Shown here: piece after piece, positions 27,301 to 35,688 of the stretch
Layout: each line of letters starts with the position of its first letter
How positions within the stretch are numbered: position 1 is the first letter of the stretch
Assembly: GCA_964468645.1 (NCBI GenBank)
Contig: CAYXUU010000010.1
Coordinates: 1-64,000 of the forward strand
Direction: 5' to 3'
Origin: JAIOZK01 sp964468645
Lineage (GTDB): Bacteria; Bacteroidota; Bacteroidia; Bacteroidales; JAIOZK01
DNA: 64,000 bases
Made by a program: the position numbers and the translations under genes
The notes under the pieces: generated by a model
Seen by the model: only the letters and a program-made list of their open reading frames with translations
The model's database searches: none
What the model was told of the DNA's origin: nothing

Positions 27301-28856
27301 TAATCAAACAATCGGCTTTTAACTGTTGCCTTTTTTTCTTCTGTGTTGTAAACCAGGAATCCCTTGGCTGAGAGGTTGAAAAGTAAAGAGCTTGCCTGAG
27401 TTTCTGATTTATTGATATACTGTGCAAAAGAGCTCAGGTAAATCTCGGTTGTTTTATATCTTTTTGTGTAATTTTCAACCAGGTTAAGCGGATTTATCGG
27501 ATCTATTCCCTGCAACCTGTAATATTCATAATCAGAATAAAAATTATCTGATTCAAAATAGGCTGTATTTTCACTGCTCAATCCCTTAATCATCTCAAAA
27601 AAGATATTGCCTGTGTTCAGGTCCAGTTTCATTACCTCGCAATAGATATCTATTTTATGATATGAATCGTAAAACGGGCTTTGTGAAATTCCCTTGTTCG
27701 ACCTGTATAGTATTAATGTTTCATCCTGATCTGTATATTTCAGATTTAAACCAGGATGGTGTATTGAATCTTCTTCATGATAAACTGAAATGGCAGCACG
27801 AACAGAATTGATCTTATCTTCCTGGAATACGAAGGAAGCCGATTTAACCCTGGCCTGCAGTACACCATCTTTTAAGAATTCAAGTACAGCATGTTTGTAT
27901 TCATTTCCGGAACCAATCAATCGGGAACCTTCCATGGTAATACCGCCCTCATAATTTATCCCCTCAAAAACGTTCCTGAAAAGAAAGCCTTTATAGAAAG
28001 ATTCAAAACGCGGATAGGAAGTGCGTGATCCCGGCGGACTCGACATTACCTTGTCTTCCAGGCTTCCCAAGATCGGGTCATCCAGGTATTTAGTATTTCT
28101 GAACCTGACAGAATCAATATGGAAATTATTATCCCTGAGGTTTATCTGATAATCACAGAGAATATCAGCATAAACCTTATCTTTATCAAGACCGACCCTT
28201 TGCCAGTTTACCCTGCCCCCAAAACCTTTCCAGATATTATCGTTCACAAAATAAATACCCCTGGCATCTTCAATGATGGTGCTGTCTTTCCTTGTTGAGC
28301 AGACAAGGTCAAGTTTTTCAAAAACCAGGATGGGGACCGTATCATACTCAAAATGATATTTTTCCTTTTCAAACCTCCAGGCCATCGTTCTGGTATTGTA
28401 AAGGATATTGCCCGTTACGAGTTTCGAAGTAAAAGCAAGATATTTGTCAAACGATTTGGTTGTCCTTTCCTTAACCAGTGGTTCAAGACTATGAAGCCAG
28501 GCGATCACGCTCCTGTCGTTTTGCATTGAATATGCGATATCATTCAATGAATATATAAAACTGTAAAACTGTGGAAATGCCTTCATCCGCTCCTGAAGCA
28601 TAAGGTTTGAGATAAAAACGATCTCATCTTTAATTTCCTTACTGAATCTTTCAGAAAGAAATTTTGGGGTAAACAAACTTAATACATCTTCAGCCTTTTC
28701 CTTATTAGCTTTACTATTTACTGAAGTTAGCAATTGCGTGATCTCCTGCAGGTATGCTTCGCGGGTGTTTGAGAACTGCTTTAATGCCTGTGAAAAGCTC
28801 GCAGCAGTGCAGTTAATAAGTAAAATAATAAATATGTATCTGATATACCTGATCAT
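24360..28856 (-). CDS. Giant exported protein of unknown function (1,498 aa)
   Basis: A signal peptide covers roughly residues 1-24 ('IFIILLINCTAASFSQA'). A helical domain (about 25-170) is followed by more than 1,200 residues of predicted beta-strand character. Within the second half, repeating units begin with a 'L.GEGWLSY' or 'MDGSGKFNF' strand, then 'S..F.F..DSL.A......F.......'. These recur near residues 775, 865 and 975, indicating a repeated beta architecture. There is no T9SS tail, lipobox or TonB plug. It sits between prmA (44 bases upstream) and plsY (6 bases downstream). I recognise it only as the sort of large conserved hypothetical seen in Bacteroidales. A periplasmic bridge or envelope-assembly role is a guess from its length and the phospholipid neighbour. 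Confidence 0.85.
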   Translation of the reverse strand: MIRYIRYIFIILLINCTAASFSQALKQFSNTREAYLQEITQLLTSVNSKANKEKAEDVLSLFTPKFLSERFSKEIKDEIVFISNLMLQERMKAFPQFYSFIYSLNDIAYSMQNDRSVIAWLHSLEPLVKERTTKSFDKYLAFTSKLVTGNILYNTRTMAWRFEKEKYHFEYDTVPILVFEKLDLVCSTRKDSTIIEDARGIYFVNDNIWKGFGGRVNWQRVGLDKDKVYADILCDYQINLRDNNFHIDSVRFRNTKYLDDPILGSLEDKVMSSPPGSRTSYPRFESFYKGFLFRNVFEGINYEGGITMEGSRLIGSGNEYKHAVLEFLKDGVLQARVKSASFVFQEDKINSVRAAISVYHEEDSIHHPGLNLKYTDQDETLILYRSNKGISQSPFYDSYHKIDIYCEVMKLDLNTGNIFFEMIKGLSSENTAYFESDNFYSDYEYYRLQGIDPINPLNLVENYTKRYKTTEIYLSSFAQYINKSETQASSLLFNLSAKGFLVYNTEEKKATVKSRLFDYLDAMEGKKDYDVIKIVSTTNLESNAQLSMQSFDLQINGVSRIALSDSQNVIIYPSDEQILMKENRDFIFSGTVIAGLFDFYAKDCSFEYDSFRINLPVVDSLSFFVQKIPEDENEQVSFIRVKNVIAELTGDIYIDLPYNKSGLAPHKDYPIFNSLQDSYVFYDKHSVKGGVYTKDRFYYHVDPFTIKGLDNFSTEDMKFSGYLASGGIFPNIDEQLIVMPAYDLGFVHNLPDKGYPIYDSIGQFYTKLTLNNEGLKGEGWLSYLTSISESNEYNFYLDSLRATATVFDVLSTQDGVEFPTVHGEVVDQFWLTDTNVMFVTTIDNPFEVFENYSSFTGQLVLSPDGMDGSGKFNFSRAEVISDLFNFKYNSLTADTSDFRLLTINTDELAISTNDYKSFIDFDTRQGRFTALGRRSVVEFPFNKYISSMDEMLWDMDKQQITLINNISSVLPYIDELNLYDLIDFDFTGSEFISTKQDQDSLAFFCQKATYDMIHYKIFAEDVKIIRVADAAVFPGDGKITILEDAVMEPLEGAYIIADTSKKYHTFYDASVNIHSRNKFIARGSYDYIDMNDMTQQIEMNEIMVDALGTTSAEGRIPESTVFFLNPHFLYSGKVKVVPGRKDLEWEGGFSLNQDCFYAEASWTRFDTVLNPMDIIIPVKQPLYSMDNSRSEIGIIHSSLTNKFYPALFTPKDNPLDRTLISSSGILFYDQQKSMFRIGSYERLVGRDLKGNLLELGTDQCIFRGVGRLDPGVDLNPVSMTLIGQVDHYIIPDSTILNTSLVLDFYFEEKLLEMMVDSMKLANLPGVNLLDEKYKLLLINLIGEKDAYELINDLSLYGNIRRLPEEMIHAMVFTDLKLKWNPESSSYVSSGKIGIGNILNKQVNKYVEGYIEIEQRRSANAIHIYLELSPGKWYFFSYRNRVMQAYSSDQNFNNDLTDIAIGNRTINLPGEDTSYEYVISTRRKQVDFVRKMEEMHSRK

Positions 28857-28900
28857 TAATTCTTTTCGGATTTAATTTAAACAGAAAAAACTTTCATTTA

Positions 28901-29725
28901 TTATCTGCTTAACCTGACGGATACCCAGCTATTCCGCGTTAATAATTCCTGCCTTTTAAGCCCGGCCCGATCTGTTAATTTCTCAATCTCCTTAAGATTG
29001 TTTCCAAAAAAACCACTCATCACCAGTTCCGATGCTTTTTTCATGTGTTTAATATAAACAGGAATATCTTCAATTAACACATTTCTGTTGATGTTAGCCA
29101 GAATGATGTCAAAGTTATTGTTCGGAATGTTCGAGACATCTCCCTCATATACATCGATATTATCTATAGCATTAAGTTTGATATTGTGAATTGCATTATT
29201 ATAAGCCCATTTATTGTTGTCGATGGCCACCACCTTTGCAGCCCCCAAACAGGAGGCCAGTATGGCCAGTATACCGGTTCCACATCCCATATCCAGCACT
29301 GAACATCCCTCAAAATCAATCCCTAACATCATCTCTATCATCTGGGCTGTTGTTTCATGATGAGCTGTACCAAATGACATCTGTGGTTCAATAATCAACT
29401 CATAAGGATACTTTTCAGTGACTTCATGAAAGGGAGCCCTGATCAGACATTGCTCGCCGATAACCACAGGTTCGAAATTCCCCTCCCACAATTTATTCCA
29501 GTTTGTTTCGCTGATGATATCTGTTTTATAAGCTATTGCCCCGAACATATCTGAATTAAAGAATTCCCTTAAACGCTGCTCATTATACCCCTCCCTTTGA
29601 ACATAAGCTAAAAGCTCATCATCTTTTTCATAAAAACTTTCAAAGCCAAGTTCAGCCAATAAGGCAAGCAGGATCTCCTGCAATTCCTTATCTGCTGTAA
29701 TGACGGTAAGCTGAATATACTCCAT
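28901..29725 (-). CDS. prmA: Ribosomal protein L11 methyltransferase
   Basis: 274 residues. The small N-terminal substrate-binding domain ('EYIQLTVITADKELQEILLALL') is followed by a class I SAM methyltransferase domain. That domain carries 'SFGTAHHETTAQMIEMML', 'VLDMGCGTGILAILA' (motif I) and 'DIILANINRNVL', all diagnostic of PrmA. It methylates lysines of ribosomal protein L11. It lies in the long minus-strand block after tpiA (96-base gap) and before the giant exported protein. Confidence 0.95.
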   Translation of the reverse strand: MEYIQLTVITADKELQEILLALLAELGFESFYEKDDELLAYVQREGYNEQRLREFFNSDMFGAIAYKTDIISETNWNKLWEGNFEPVVIGEQCLIRAPFHEVTEKYPYELIIEPQMSFGTAHHETTAQMIEMMLGIDFEGCSVLDMGCGTGILAILASCLGAAKVVAIDNNKWAYNNAIHNIKLNAIDNIDVYEGDVSNIPNNNFDIILANINRNVLIEDIPVYIKHMKKASELVMSGFFGNNLKEIEKLTDRAGLKRQELLTRNSWVSVRLSR

Positions 29726-29821
29726 TAATATTTGTTTAATGCATGCAATTAAAATGCAAAGAAAGGCATCTTTTAACTATTGGATATTAAGAATTGTTTA
29801 ATCATGAAGAAAAGGCTGGCT

Positions 29822-30586
29822 TTATGCCGGCATACTCAAAATTACCTTAATAAACTCATCAGCCTTTAATGACGCACCACCAATTAAACCCCCATCCACA
29901 TCCGGATTTGAGAACAGGGCTTTTGCATTCTTTGAATTACAACTGCCCCCATAAAGTATGGTGGCTTGATCTGAAATATCTTCACCAAACTTCATCTTCA
30001 GAAGATCCCGGATAAACTCATGCATCCCCTGCGCCTGTTCCGGTGTTGCATTCAGGCCGGTACCAATTGCCCATACCGGCTCATATGCAATGACAGTTTT
30101 TATAATTTCATCTTCACCCAGCTGAAATAAGGCCTCTTTCAATTGTTCTTCAACCACACCGAAATGTTTGTTAGCTTCTCTTTCCGGAAGGAGCTCACCA
30201 CAACAAAAGATCGGGGTTATGTTATTTTCAATAAGTCGTTGCAATTTCCCGGCAAGCATATCACCGGCCTCGTTAAAATACTTACGCCTTTCCGAATGCC
30301 CTACTATACAAAAATCAACATCCATCGACTGTAGCATCTCAGCGGAAACTTCACCTGTAAAAGCCCCGTTTTTATGATCACTGACATTCTGGGCTCCGGC
30401 AAAAATCTCAGTTTCAATCAATAAATCTGTGGCAAGCTCTAAAAATGGGAACGGCGGGCAAACAACTACATCTGCATATGCAACATTCACCTTTTCAAGT
30501 CCTTCCATCAAACCGATTATCAATTCTTCTGCCTCCTGGAAATTAGTATTCATCTTCCAGTTTCCGGCAACTATTTTTCTTCTCAT
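29822..30586 (-). CDS. tpiA: Triosephosphate isomerase
   Basis: 254 residues with all catalytic blocks: Asn-Trp-Lys-Met-Asn (Lys near residue 12), 'IVGHSERRKYF' (catalytic His) and 'VIAYEPVWAIGTG' (catalytic Glu), plus the phosphate-binding 'YGGSCNSKNA' and 'GGLIGGASL'. It interconverts dihydroxyacetone phosphate and glyceraldehyde 3-phosphate. It starts 15 bases after the ABC permease gene, so it is co-transcribed with it. Confidence 0.97.
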   Translation of the reverse strand: MRRKIVAGNWKMNTNFQEAEELIIGLMEGLEKVNVAYADVVVCPPFPFLELATDLLIETEIFAGAQNVSDHKNGAFTGEVSAEMLQSMDVDFCIVGHSERRKYFNEAGDMLAGKLQRLIENNITPIFCCGELLPEREANKHFGVVEEQLKEALFQLGEDEIIKTVIAYEPVWAIGTGLNATPEQAQGMHEFIRDLLKMKFGEDISDQATILYGGSCNSKNAKALFSNPDVDGGLIGGASLKADEFIKVILSMPA

Positions 30587-30601
30587 TTGGATATTTATTT
30601 G

Positions 30602-31684
30602 TTAATAACTTAATCTTACCCTGGGATCGAGTATCCCGTAAATAATATCGACAAAAATATTAATTAGTACCAATATGATGCTTATAAATAAAACTGCCCC
30701 CATAATAACCGGGAGATCATAATGTTCGAGGGCATCAACAATTACAACCCCAACGCCCTTCCAATCAAATACAAACTCAACAAAAACGGCCCCGGCCATC
30801 AGTGAAGCAAACCATCCGCTAACAGCGGTAATAACAGGATTTAAAGCATTTTTAAGGGCATGTCTGAAAATAACCCTTCTGTTGCTTAAACCTTTAGCCC
30901 TGGCTGTTCTTATATAGTCGTGCGACAACACATCCAACAATGAGCTACGTGTTAGTTCCACAACAATGGCAAGCGGCCTTATTCCGAGCGTAACTGCAGG
31001 TAGGATCAGGTTTTTTAGATCAAGGTATTCACCTGTTCCAAAATCATCAACAGTAAATAAACTTCCTGTCATGCTTAATCCGGTAAATTCAGCAAGGACA
31101 AATGCAAAAATCCAGGCATTCAGTATGGCTGAAAAAAATGAAGGAAGCGACATACCAAGGACAGAAAACACCAATGCAATTTTATCTATAATTCTATTAC
31201 GGTTCACAGCACAGAGTATGCCGATCAAAACCCCGAAAACCATTGCAAACAAAATGGATACCCCGGCTAACAGCATGGTTTTCGGAAATGCATCATATAA
31301 TATTTCAGAAACTTTTCGGCGGGTCTGGTATGATCGTCGCAGGTAAGGCTTTTTTATTACCAGAGTCGTATTCCCTGAAAAGGACAGGAGTTTTTTACTT
31401 GATGAATATTTTGTTTGATCAAGGTACCAGTAACTATCCGGTTTATTGCTATGCAGCGAAACCGGTGAAAGGTCGTTTAGGAAGTTAAGGTATTGTAATG
31501 GTAAAGGTTTATCCAGGCCAAGGTCTTTTTTAATAGCCTCAACAGAGGATATATCAGCACGTTGCCCAAGCATCATCCTCGCCGGATCGCCGGGAAGGAT
31601 ATTAAAAAGAACAAACACCACGGTTATTACACCAAGCAATACCAGTATTCCATAACCAAGCCGGCGTAAAATAAACCTAACCAT
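30602..31684 (-). CDS. ABC transporter permease, DppB/OppB type
   Basis: 360 residues. The N-terminal 'RRLGYGILVLLGVITVVFVLFNILPGDPAR' segment is the hallmark of dipeptide/oligopeptide permease B subunits. The EAA loop region reads 'DYIRTARAKGLSNRRVIFRHALKNAL'. Six membrane helices are predicted. An extra 60-70 residue periplasmic stretch after the first helix (about residues 65-125) makes it longer than typical DppB. No DppC, ATPase or binding protein is adjacent; the gene sits between a BT_3928-family gene and tpiA. Partners must be elsewhere, as is common in Bacteroidota. Peptide import would fit the secreted proteases in this window. Confidence 0.9.
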   Translation of the reverse strand: MVRFILRRLGYGILVLLGVITVVFVLFNILPGDPARMMLGQRADISSVEAIKKDLGLDKPLPLQYLNFLNDLSPVSLHSNKPDSYWYLDQTKYSSSKKLLSFSGNTTLVIKKPYLRRSYQTRRKVSEILYDAFPKTMLLAGVSILFAMVFGVLIGILCAVNRNRIIDKIALVFSVLGMSLPSFFSAILNAWIFAFVLAEFTGLSMTGSLFTVDDFGTGEYLDLKNLILPAVTLGIRPLAIVVELTRSSLLDVLSHDYIRTARAKGLSNRRVIFRHALKNALNPVITAVSGWFASLMAGAVFVEFVFDWKGVGVVIVDALEHYDLPVIMGAVLFISIILVLINIFVDIIYGILDPRVRLSY

Positions 31685-31708
31685 AAATTCATATTTACCG
31701 AGTTTATC

Positions 31709-32818
31709 TTATTGGCTCAAATATTTACTTTTGAGCTCTGAATAATCAGGAAGATCATGATAGTGCCACTTCTCCAGCACAACTCCATCCCTGAGTAAAA
31801 TCAATCCAGGATTGGACCTGATTATCGTTTTTAGCACGATATCATCCGCAAAGAAATAATCAAAATTATCGGTGGTCATTTCTTTGAAAGCTTCAACATC
31901 CCCGGGGATGCTGCTGGTAACAACAACCATTGAAATACCTGCTAAGTATGCAGTATCATACCGTGTTTTTAATTTATCAAAGCCTTTTCTACTGGTTTTA
32001 TCAAGATCATAAGCAATAACAAGAAACTGGTAACCTTGATGATTCAGGAAGAGATCTGTATAATCATCCCCATACTCATCCTCTATCTTAAGCTCATACG
32101 CCGATACCCCGGCTGTGGATTCTGACCGCTGACTTACAAATTCCCATTCCGACATCCATATGGAATCATTCCAGGGATAATCAGGAGATAGATATTCTTT
32201 TTCCTCTCCAGTTGACATATTCCGATAGGTAACATATACTTTGGGTGGAGCATCGCTGGCAGGTGCGATATTGTTTCCAACTTTATAATCACGAAAATCG
32301 ATAACCGGTAAATAATAAATATTATAAATCTCAAAGAAAATAAACAAACCGCTTGCAAACAAAACTGTAAAACTCTGGGATAGTCCTGACATGGGATTGG
32401 TAACTTTATTCCGTGTAAAGAAGATAATGGAGGCAAGAATAATGAGCACCACATTTTTATAAAATGTTTCCCAGTTGGAAAGTTTAATTGCATCTCCAAA
32501 ACAACCACAATCTGGAACAGGATTATTAATCGCATCATTTAGGGTTAACAGGGTAAAGAATAAAATCAGGATAAAGAGTATCCAGGAAAAAAACCTGATC
32601 CTTGCATTAAATACAAGGATCACTCCCAGTACAAATTCCAGTGCGGAAAGGAGAATTGACACGATGAGTGATAGAGGCATTGCCCATTCGGTTCCGAATG
32701 CAATAAAATAATCATCAAGGCGATAGGCTGTACCGAGAGGATCAACTCCTTTTACAAATCCGGAAAATATAAATACCAATCCAACGATCAATCTGCATAT
32801 TATTATAAAAGTATTCAT
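31709..32818 (-). CDS. BT_3928-family DoxX/MauE-like membrane protein
   Basis: 369 residues. The N-terminal ~150 residues form four membrane helices of the DoxX/MauE type ('FIFSGFVKGVDPLGTAYRLDDY') with a Cys-Gly-Cys pair near residue 102 ('NPVPDCGCFGDA'), a redox-active arrangement seen in MauE-like proteins. The C-terminal ~200 residues are periplasmic and thioredoxin-fold-like but lack a CxxC. The family is restricted to Bacteroidota and named after a Bacteroides thetaiotaomicron locus. Its position between DUF1599 and tpiA is, as I recall, conserved in that genus. The role is probably disulfide or thiol redox transfer; unproven. Confidence 0.85.
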   Translation of the reverse strand: MNTFIIICRLIVGLVFIFSGFVKGVDPLGTAYRLDDYFIAFGTEWAMPLSLIVSILLSALEFVLGVILVFNARIRFFSWILFILILFFTLLTLNDAINNPVPDCGCFGDAIKLSNWETFYKNVVLIILASIIFFTRNKVTNPMSGLSQSFTVLFASGLFIFFEIYNIYYLPVIDFRDYKVGNNIAPASDAPPKVYVTYRNMSTGEEKEYLSPDYPWNDSIWMSEWEFVSQRSESTAGVSAYELKIEDEYGDDYTDLFLNHQGYQFLVIAYDLDKTSRKGFDKLKTRYDTAYLAGISMVVVTSSIPGDVEAFKEMTTDNFDYFFADDIVLKTIIRSNPGLILLRDGVVLEKWHYHDLPDYSELKSKYLSQ

Positions 32819-32843
32819 ACGTGAGCTATAATATTACTGGTTA

Positions 32844-33407
32844 TTATTCAGTTTCAAGCATCATGATTAACGCAAAAACCGAGTAATTAATTATATCAAA
32901 ATAGTTTGCATCAAGTCCTTCCGAAACCGTGGTCACCCCTTCGTTATCTTCTATCTGTTTAATTCTGAATAATTTCATGAGGATGATATCAGTCAATGAG
33001 CTTACCCGCATATTGCGCCAGGCTTCCCCATAATCATGGTTTTTGTCCTCCATCAATTCCTTTGCCTTCAGGGCATATTTGTCGTATAGTCTCTCCACTT
33101 CCGCAGGATTCATATCAAGGGCTTCGAAACTATCCGGCAGGTCATGATCTCCCAGTTCCAGCTGAATTAATGCCATGATTGAATAATTTACAATACCGAC
33201 AAATTCGGGCCGGATACCCTCCTCAACTTTTTTTGTCCCTTTAGTATCAATACTACGTATCCTGTTAGCTTTTATATAGATTTGATCGGTAAGTGAGCTG
33301 GTTCGTAAAATCCTCCAGGCAGTTCCATAATCCTTCATTTTGGCGAAAACAACAGATTTACACTGCCCGATTACCTCATCATATTGTTCTGATGTCCTGT
33401 TGTGCAT
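32844..33407 (-). CDS. DUF1599 protein (tandem nucleotide-pyrophosphohydrolase-like)
   Basis: 187 residues made of two copies of one all-helical module. Each contains 'K..DYG.AWR..R.SSLTD.I..K..RI', at about residues 20-55 and 112-147. This is the DUF1599 family, distantly related to MazG-type nucleotide pyrophosphohydrolases, with unknown substrate. It is the first gene of the long minus-strand block and is divergent from folP across 41 bases; folP/DUF1599 adjacency is common in Bacteroidales. Confidence 0.88.
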   Translation of the reverse strand: MHNRTSEQYDEVIGQCKSVVFAKMKDYGTAWRILRTSSLTDQIYIKANRIRSIDTKGTKKVEEGIRPEFVGIVNYSIMALIQLELGDHDLPDSFEALDMNPAEVERLYDKYALKAKELMEDKNHDYGEAWRNMRVSSLTDIILMKLFRIKQIEDNEGVTTVSEGLDANYFDIINYSVFALIMMLETE

Positions 33408-33448
33408 ATTTCTTTATAATTTAGCGAAAGGAAGTCAATTAATTTTCG

Positions 33449-34309
33449 ATGGATAAAAGTACATCTTTTTCAAAAAAAAGGGAGTTAAACTGCAGGGGTA
33501 AAATATTAACACTTGATCAGCCGGTTGTGATGGGAATATTAAATATCACTCCCGATTCCTTTTACGATGGGAAGATGTATGAATCAACCGGTGAAGTGAT
33601 AAAGCAAACAGAAAAGATGATCAAAGAAGGAGCATCCATAATTGATGTTGGTGCTGTTTCAACCCGACCTGGTGCGCATGAAGTTTCTGAAGATGAAGAA
33701 ATATCAAGGCTTGATCCTGTTATAAGTATGCTGGTTAAACAATTTCCGGATATCATCATTTCAGTGGATACTTACCGGTCAGCTATCGCAAAATGGGCTA
33801 TTGACCTGGGTGCCGGTATGATCAACGACATTTCAGGTGGCACTTTTGATGAATCCATTTTAGAACTTATTCCAGAATATGATATCGCTTATGTATTGAT
33901 GCATATCAAAGGAAAACCGGAAAATATGCAAACAAATCCTGAGTACGATAACATTGTTGATAACATTATGGATTTTTTCAATGGCCAGATCAGGAAACTA
34001 AATAAAAACAAATTTTATAATATAATTCTGGATCCAGGATTTGGATTCGGGAAAACCCTGGATCATAATTATACTTTGCTAAAGCATTTAAATGAATTTA
34101 AAATCCCTGGCTATCCGGTCATGGCAGGTGTGTCCAGAAAATCCATGATAAACAAGGTTCTGAAAACAAAACCTGCCAGGGCATTAAATGGCACCACCAT
34201 ACTCAATACAATTGCCCTGTTGAATGGTGCTGACATCCTGAGGGTACATGATGTAAAGGAAGCTATGGAGGTGATAAGGATTGTAGAACAATATAAAAAT
34301 ATAGAGTGA
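33449..34309 (+). CDS. folP: Dihydropteroate synthase
   Basis: 286 residues, TIM-barrel pterin-binding enzyme. Visible motifs are 'MGILNITPDSFYDG', 'IIDVGAVSTRPGA' (pABA-binding loop), 'INDISGG' and 'ILDPGFGFGKTLDHN', ending with 'RVHDVKEAMEV'. It joins dihydropterin pyrophosphate to p-aminobenzoate in folate synthesis and is the sulfonamide target. It begins at ATG 33449, divergent from DUF1599, and is followed after a repeat-containing gap by cdaA. Confidence 0.96.
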   Translation: MDKSTSFSKKRELNCRGKILTLDQPVVMGILNITPDSFYDGKMYESTGEVIKQTEKMIKEGASIIDVGAVSTRPGAHEVSEDEEISRLDPVISMLVKQFPDIIISVDTYRSAIAKWAIDLGAGMINDISGGTFDESILELIPEYDIAYVLMHIKGKPENMQTNPEYDNIVDNIMDFFNGQIRKLNKNKFYNIILDPGFGFGKTLDHNYTLLKHLNEFKIPGYPVMAGVSRKSMINKVLKTKPARALNGTTILNTIALLNGADILRVHDVKEAMEVIRIVEQYKNIE

Positions 34310-34313
34310 AGTT

Positions 34314-34423
34314 GTTCTGGGTTCTGAGTTCTGGGTCCTGAGTTAGGATTGTCCGAGCTTAGTCTTATAAATCCATTGGTGTTTACGTTTATTCGAATCA
34401 ACTCATAACCTAGAACCCAGAAC
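34314..34423. repeat. Direct and inverted GTTCTGGGT repeats
   Basis: GTTCTGGGTTCT at 34314-34325 is echoed directly (GTTCTGGGTCCTGAG, 34331-34345). It is also matched by a perfect 12-base inverted copy AGAACCCAGAAC at 34412-34423. A short tandem pair GAACACC-GACTTG/GAACACCGAACTTG follows at 34421-34454. It fills the folP-cdaA gap and could form a 110-base stem-loop; there is no T-run. Confidence 0.6.
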
Positions 34424-34488
34424 ACCGGACTTGGATCTCCGAACACCGAACTTGCTTATCTCCATATTTTTCCGTAAAATTGCTTTTT

Positions 34489-35313
34489 ATGCAGGAATTG
34501 CTGATCACCGGATTTTTAAATGTCAGGTGGCTGGATATAATCGATATCCTGCTGGTAGCATTTCTACTCTATGCCCTGTACAATTTTCTCAAAGGAACCG
34601 TTGCTATCAATATCTTCATTGGTATTGTTGCTATATTTCTATTGTGGAAGGTTGTAACGGTACTTGAGATGGAGCTTCTGAGCGACATACTCGGGGCTTT
34701 TATCAGCGTGGGATTCATTGCCCTAATTGTTATTTTCCAGCCTGAAATACGAAAATTCCTGCTTGCCGTGGGGACTCCCACATATTTAAAAAGAAAAAAA
34801 GGGAAATTTCTATTCTGGAATTTTAGCTTTGGCCCCGAAAACGACCTTGATATCGATACCATTATCGTTGCCTGTCAGCGTATGTCTGATTCAAGGGAAG
34901 GTGCTCTTATCGTGATATCCAAAACCAATGAACTCAAACAATTTATAGAAACCGGCGAAGTTATTAATGCCACCATATCATCGCCACTGATTGAAAATTT
35001 ATTCTTCAAGAATACACCCCTGCATGATGGTGCTATGATCATTTCAAATAATAAAATTGTTGCTGCTGCATGTATTTTACCGGTTTCAAACAATAGCGAA
35101 CTTCCTAAAAGACTTGGGCTCAGGCACAGGGCAGCGGTTGGCATTACAGAGGTTTCCGACGCTATTGCAGTTACCGTTTCTGAACAAACCGGGATGATCT
35201 CCTATAGTAAATCAGGGGAGATCACCATGCGTGTTAAACCAGCCAGCTTAAAAGATTATCTTGAAGCAGAATTCGGGAATAAGGATGTGAATGACTCAGT
35301 AAAAGAAAAATAG
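34489..35313 (+). CDS. cdaA: Diadenylate cyclase CdaA (c-di-AMP synthase)
   Basis: 274 residues from ATG 34489; a TTG three codons upstream is an alternative. Three N-terminal membrane helices (to about residue 85) precede a DAC domain. That domain carries the catalytic Asp-Gly-Ala (Asp180) in 'LHDGAMIIS' and the Arg-His-Arg motif (212-214) in 'LRHRAAVG'. It makes c-di-AMP from two ATP at the membrane. The usual partner gene cdaR is not next to it; folP lies upstream. A c-di-AMP phosphodiesterase of the PgpH type is encoded 23 kb away in this same window. Confidence 0.95.
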   Translation: MQELLITGFLNVRWLDIIDILLVAFLLYALYNFLKGTVAINIFIGIVAIFLLWKVVTVLEMELLSDILGAFISVGFIALIVIFQPEIRKFLLAVGTPTYLKRKKGKFLFWNFSFGPENDLDIDTIIVACQRMSDSREGALIVISKTNELKQFIETGEVINATISSPLIENLFFKNTPLHDGAMIISNNKIVAAACILPVSNNSELPKRLGLRHRAAVGITEVSDAIAVTVSEQTGMISYSKSGEITMRVKPASLKDYLEAEFGNKDVNDSVKEK

Positions 35314-35323
35314 GCATTATATC

Positions 35324-35632
35324 CTATTGTTCGACGATATAATCCACCACCGCAGTTTTTTCCATGATCTCTTTTAAATAACCCAGCACTTCAACATGCT
35401 CAGGATGTACCCTGTAATTGTCAAGTCCTTCCATGGTTTCAAATGCTGAAGTAAGAACAATATCATAAGCCGAAGGTTTTTCATTGAAGTTCAATCCAAC
35501 TTCCATTCCTTTCAGGTCAGGGATATTATCCACAAGAGCTTCCAGCATTTGCTTGAATTTTCTTGCGTTAGCAAGCTTTTCCTCCTCAGAATCGAATGTT
35601 CTGAGTTTTATCATGACGATGTGTTTGATCAT
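35324..35632 (-). CDS. Dabb-family stress-responsive barrel protein
   Basis: 102 residues of the dimeric alpha-beta barrel (Dabb, Stress-responsive A/B barrel) family. It opens with 'MIKHIVMIKLRTF', has 'MEVGLNFNE' and 'YDIVLTSAFETMEGLDNYRVHPEHVEV', and ends with the 'VVDYIVEQ' strand. Function in bacteria is generally unassigned. It is convergent with cdaA (10-base gap) and downstream of ftcD. Confidence 0.9.
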   Translation of the reverse strand: MIKHIVMIKLRTFDSEEEKLANARKFKQMLEALVDNIPDLKGMEVGLNFNEKPSAYDIVLTSAFETMEGLDNYRVHPEHVEVLGYLKEIMEKTAVVDYIVEQ

Positions 35633-35649
35633 AACTTGCCTGTGTTACC

Positions 35650-35676
35650 TCGCTAAGTTCCATCAGCACTTAGCGA
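35650..35676. other. Hairpin between ftcD and the Dabb gene
   Basis: TCGCTAAGT (35650-35658) and ACTTAGCGA (35668-35676) form a perfect 9-bp stem with a 9-base loop in the gap between the two minus-strand genes. No T-run follows on the minus strand, so it may be a weak terminator or an RNA processing/stability structure. Confidence 0.5.
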
Positions 35677-35688
35677 TTTGTAGTGTTA

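Noticed and set aside
30966..31346. 126-codon plus-strand frame
   Set aside because: It lies wholly inside the ABC permease gene in antisense, with no ribosome-binding site or recognisable domain.
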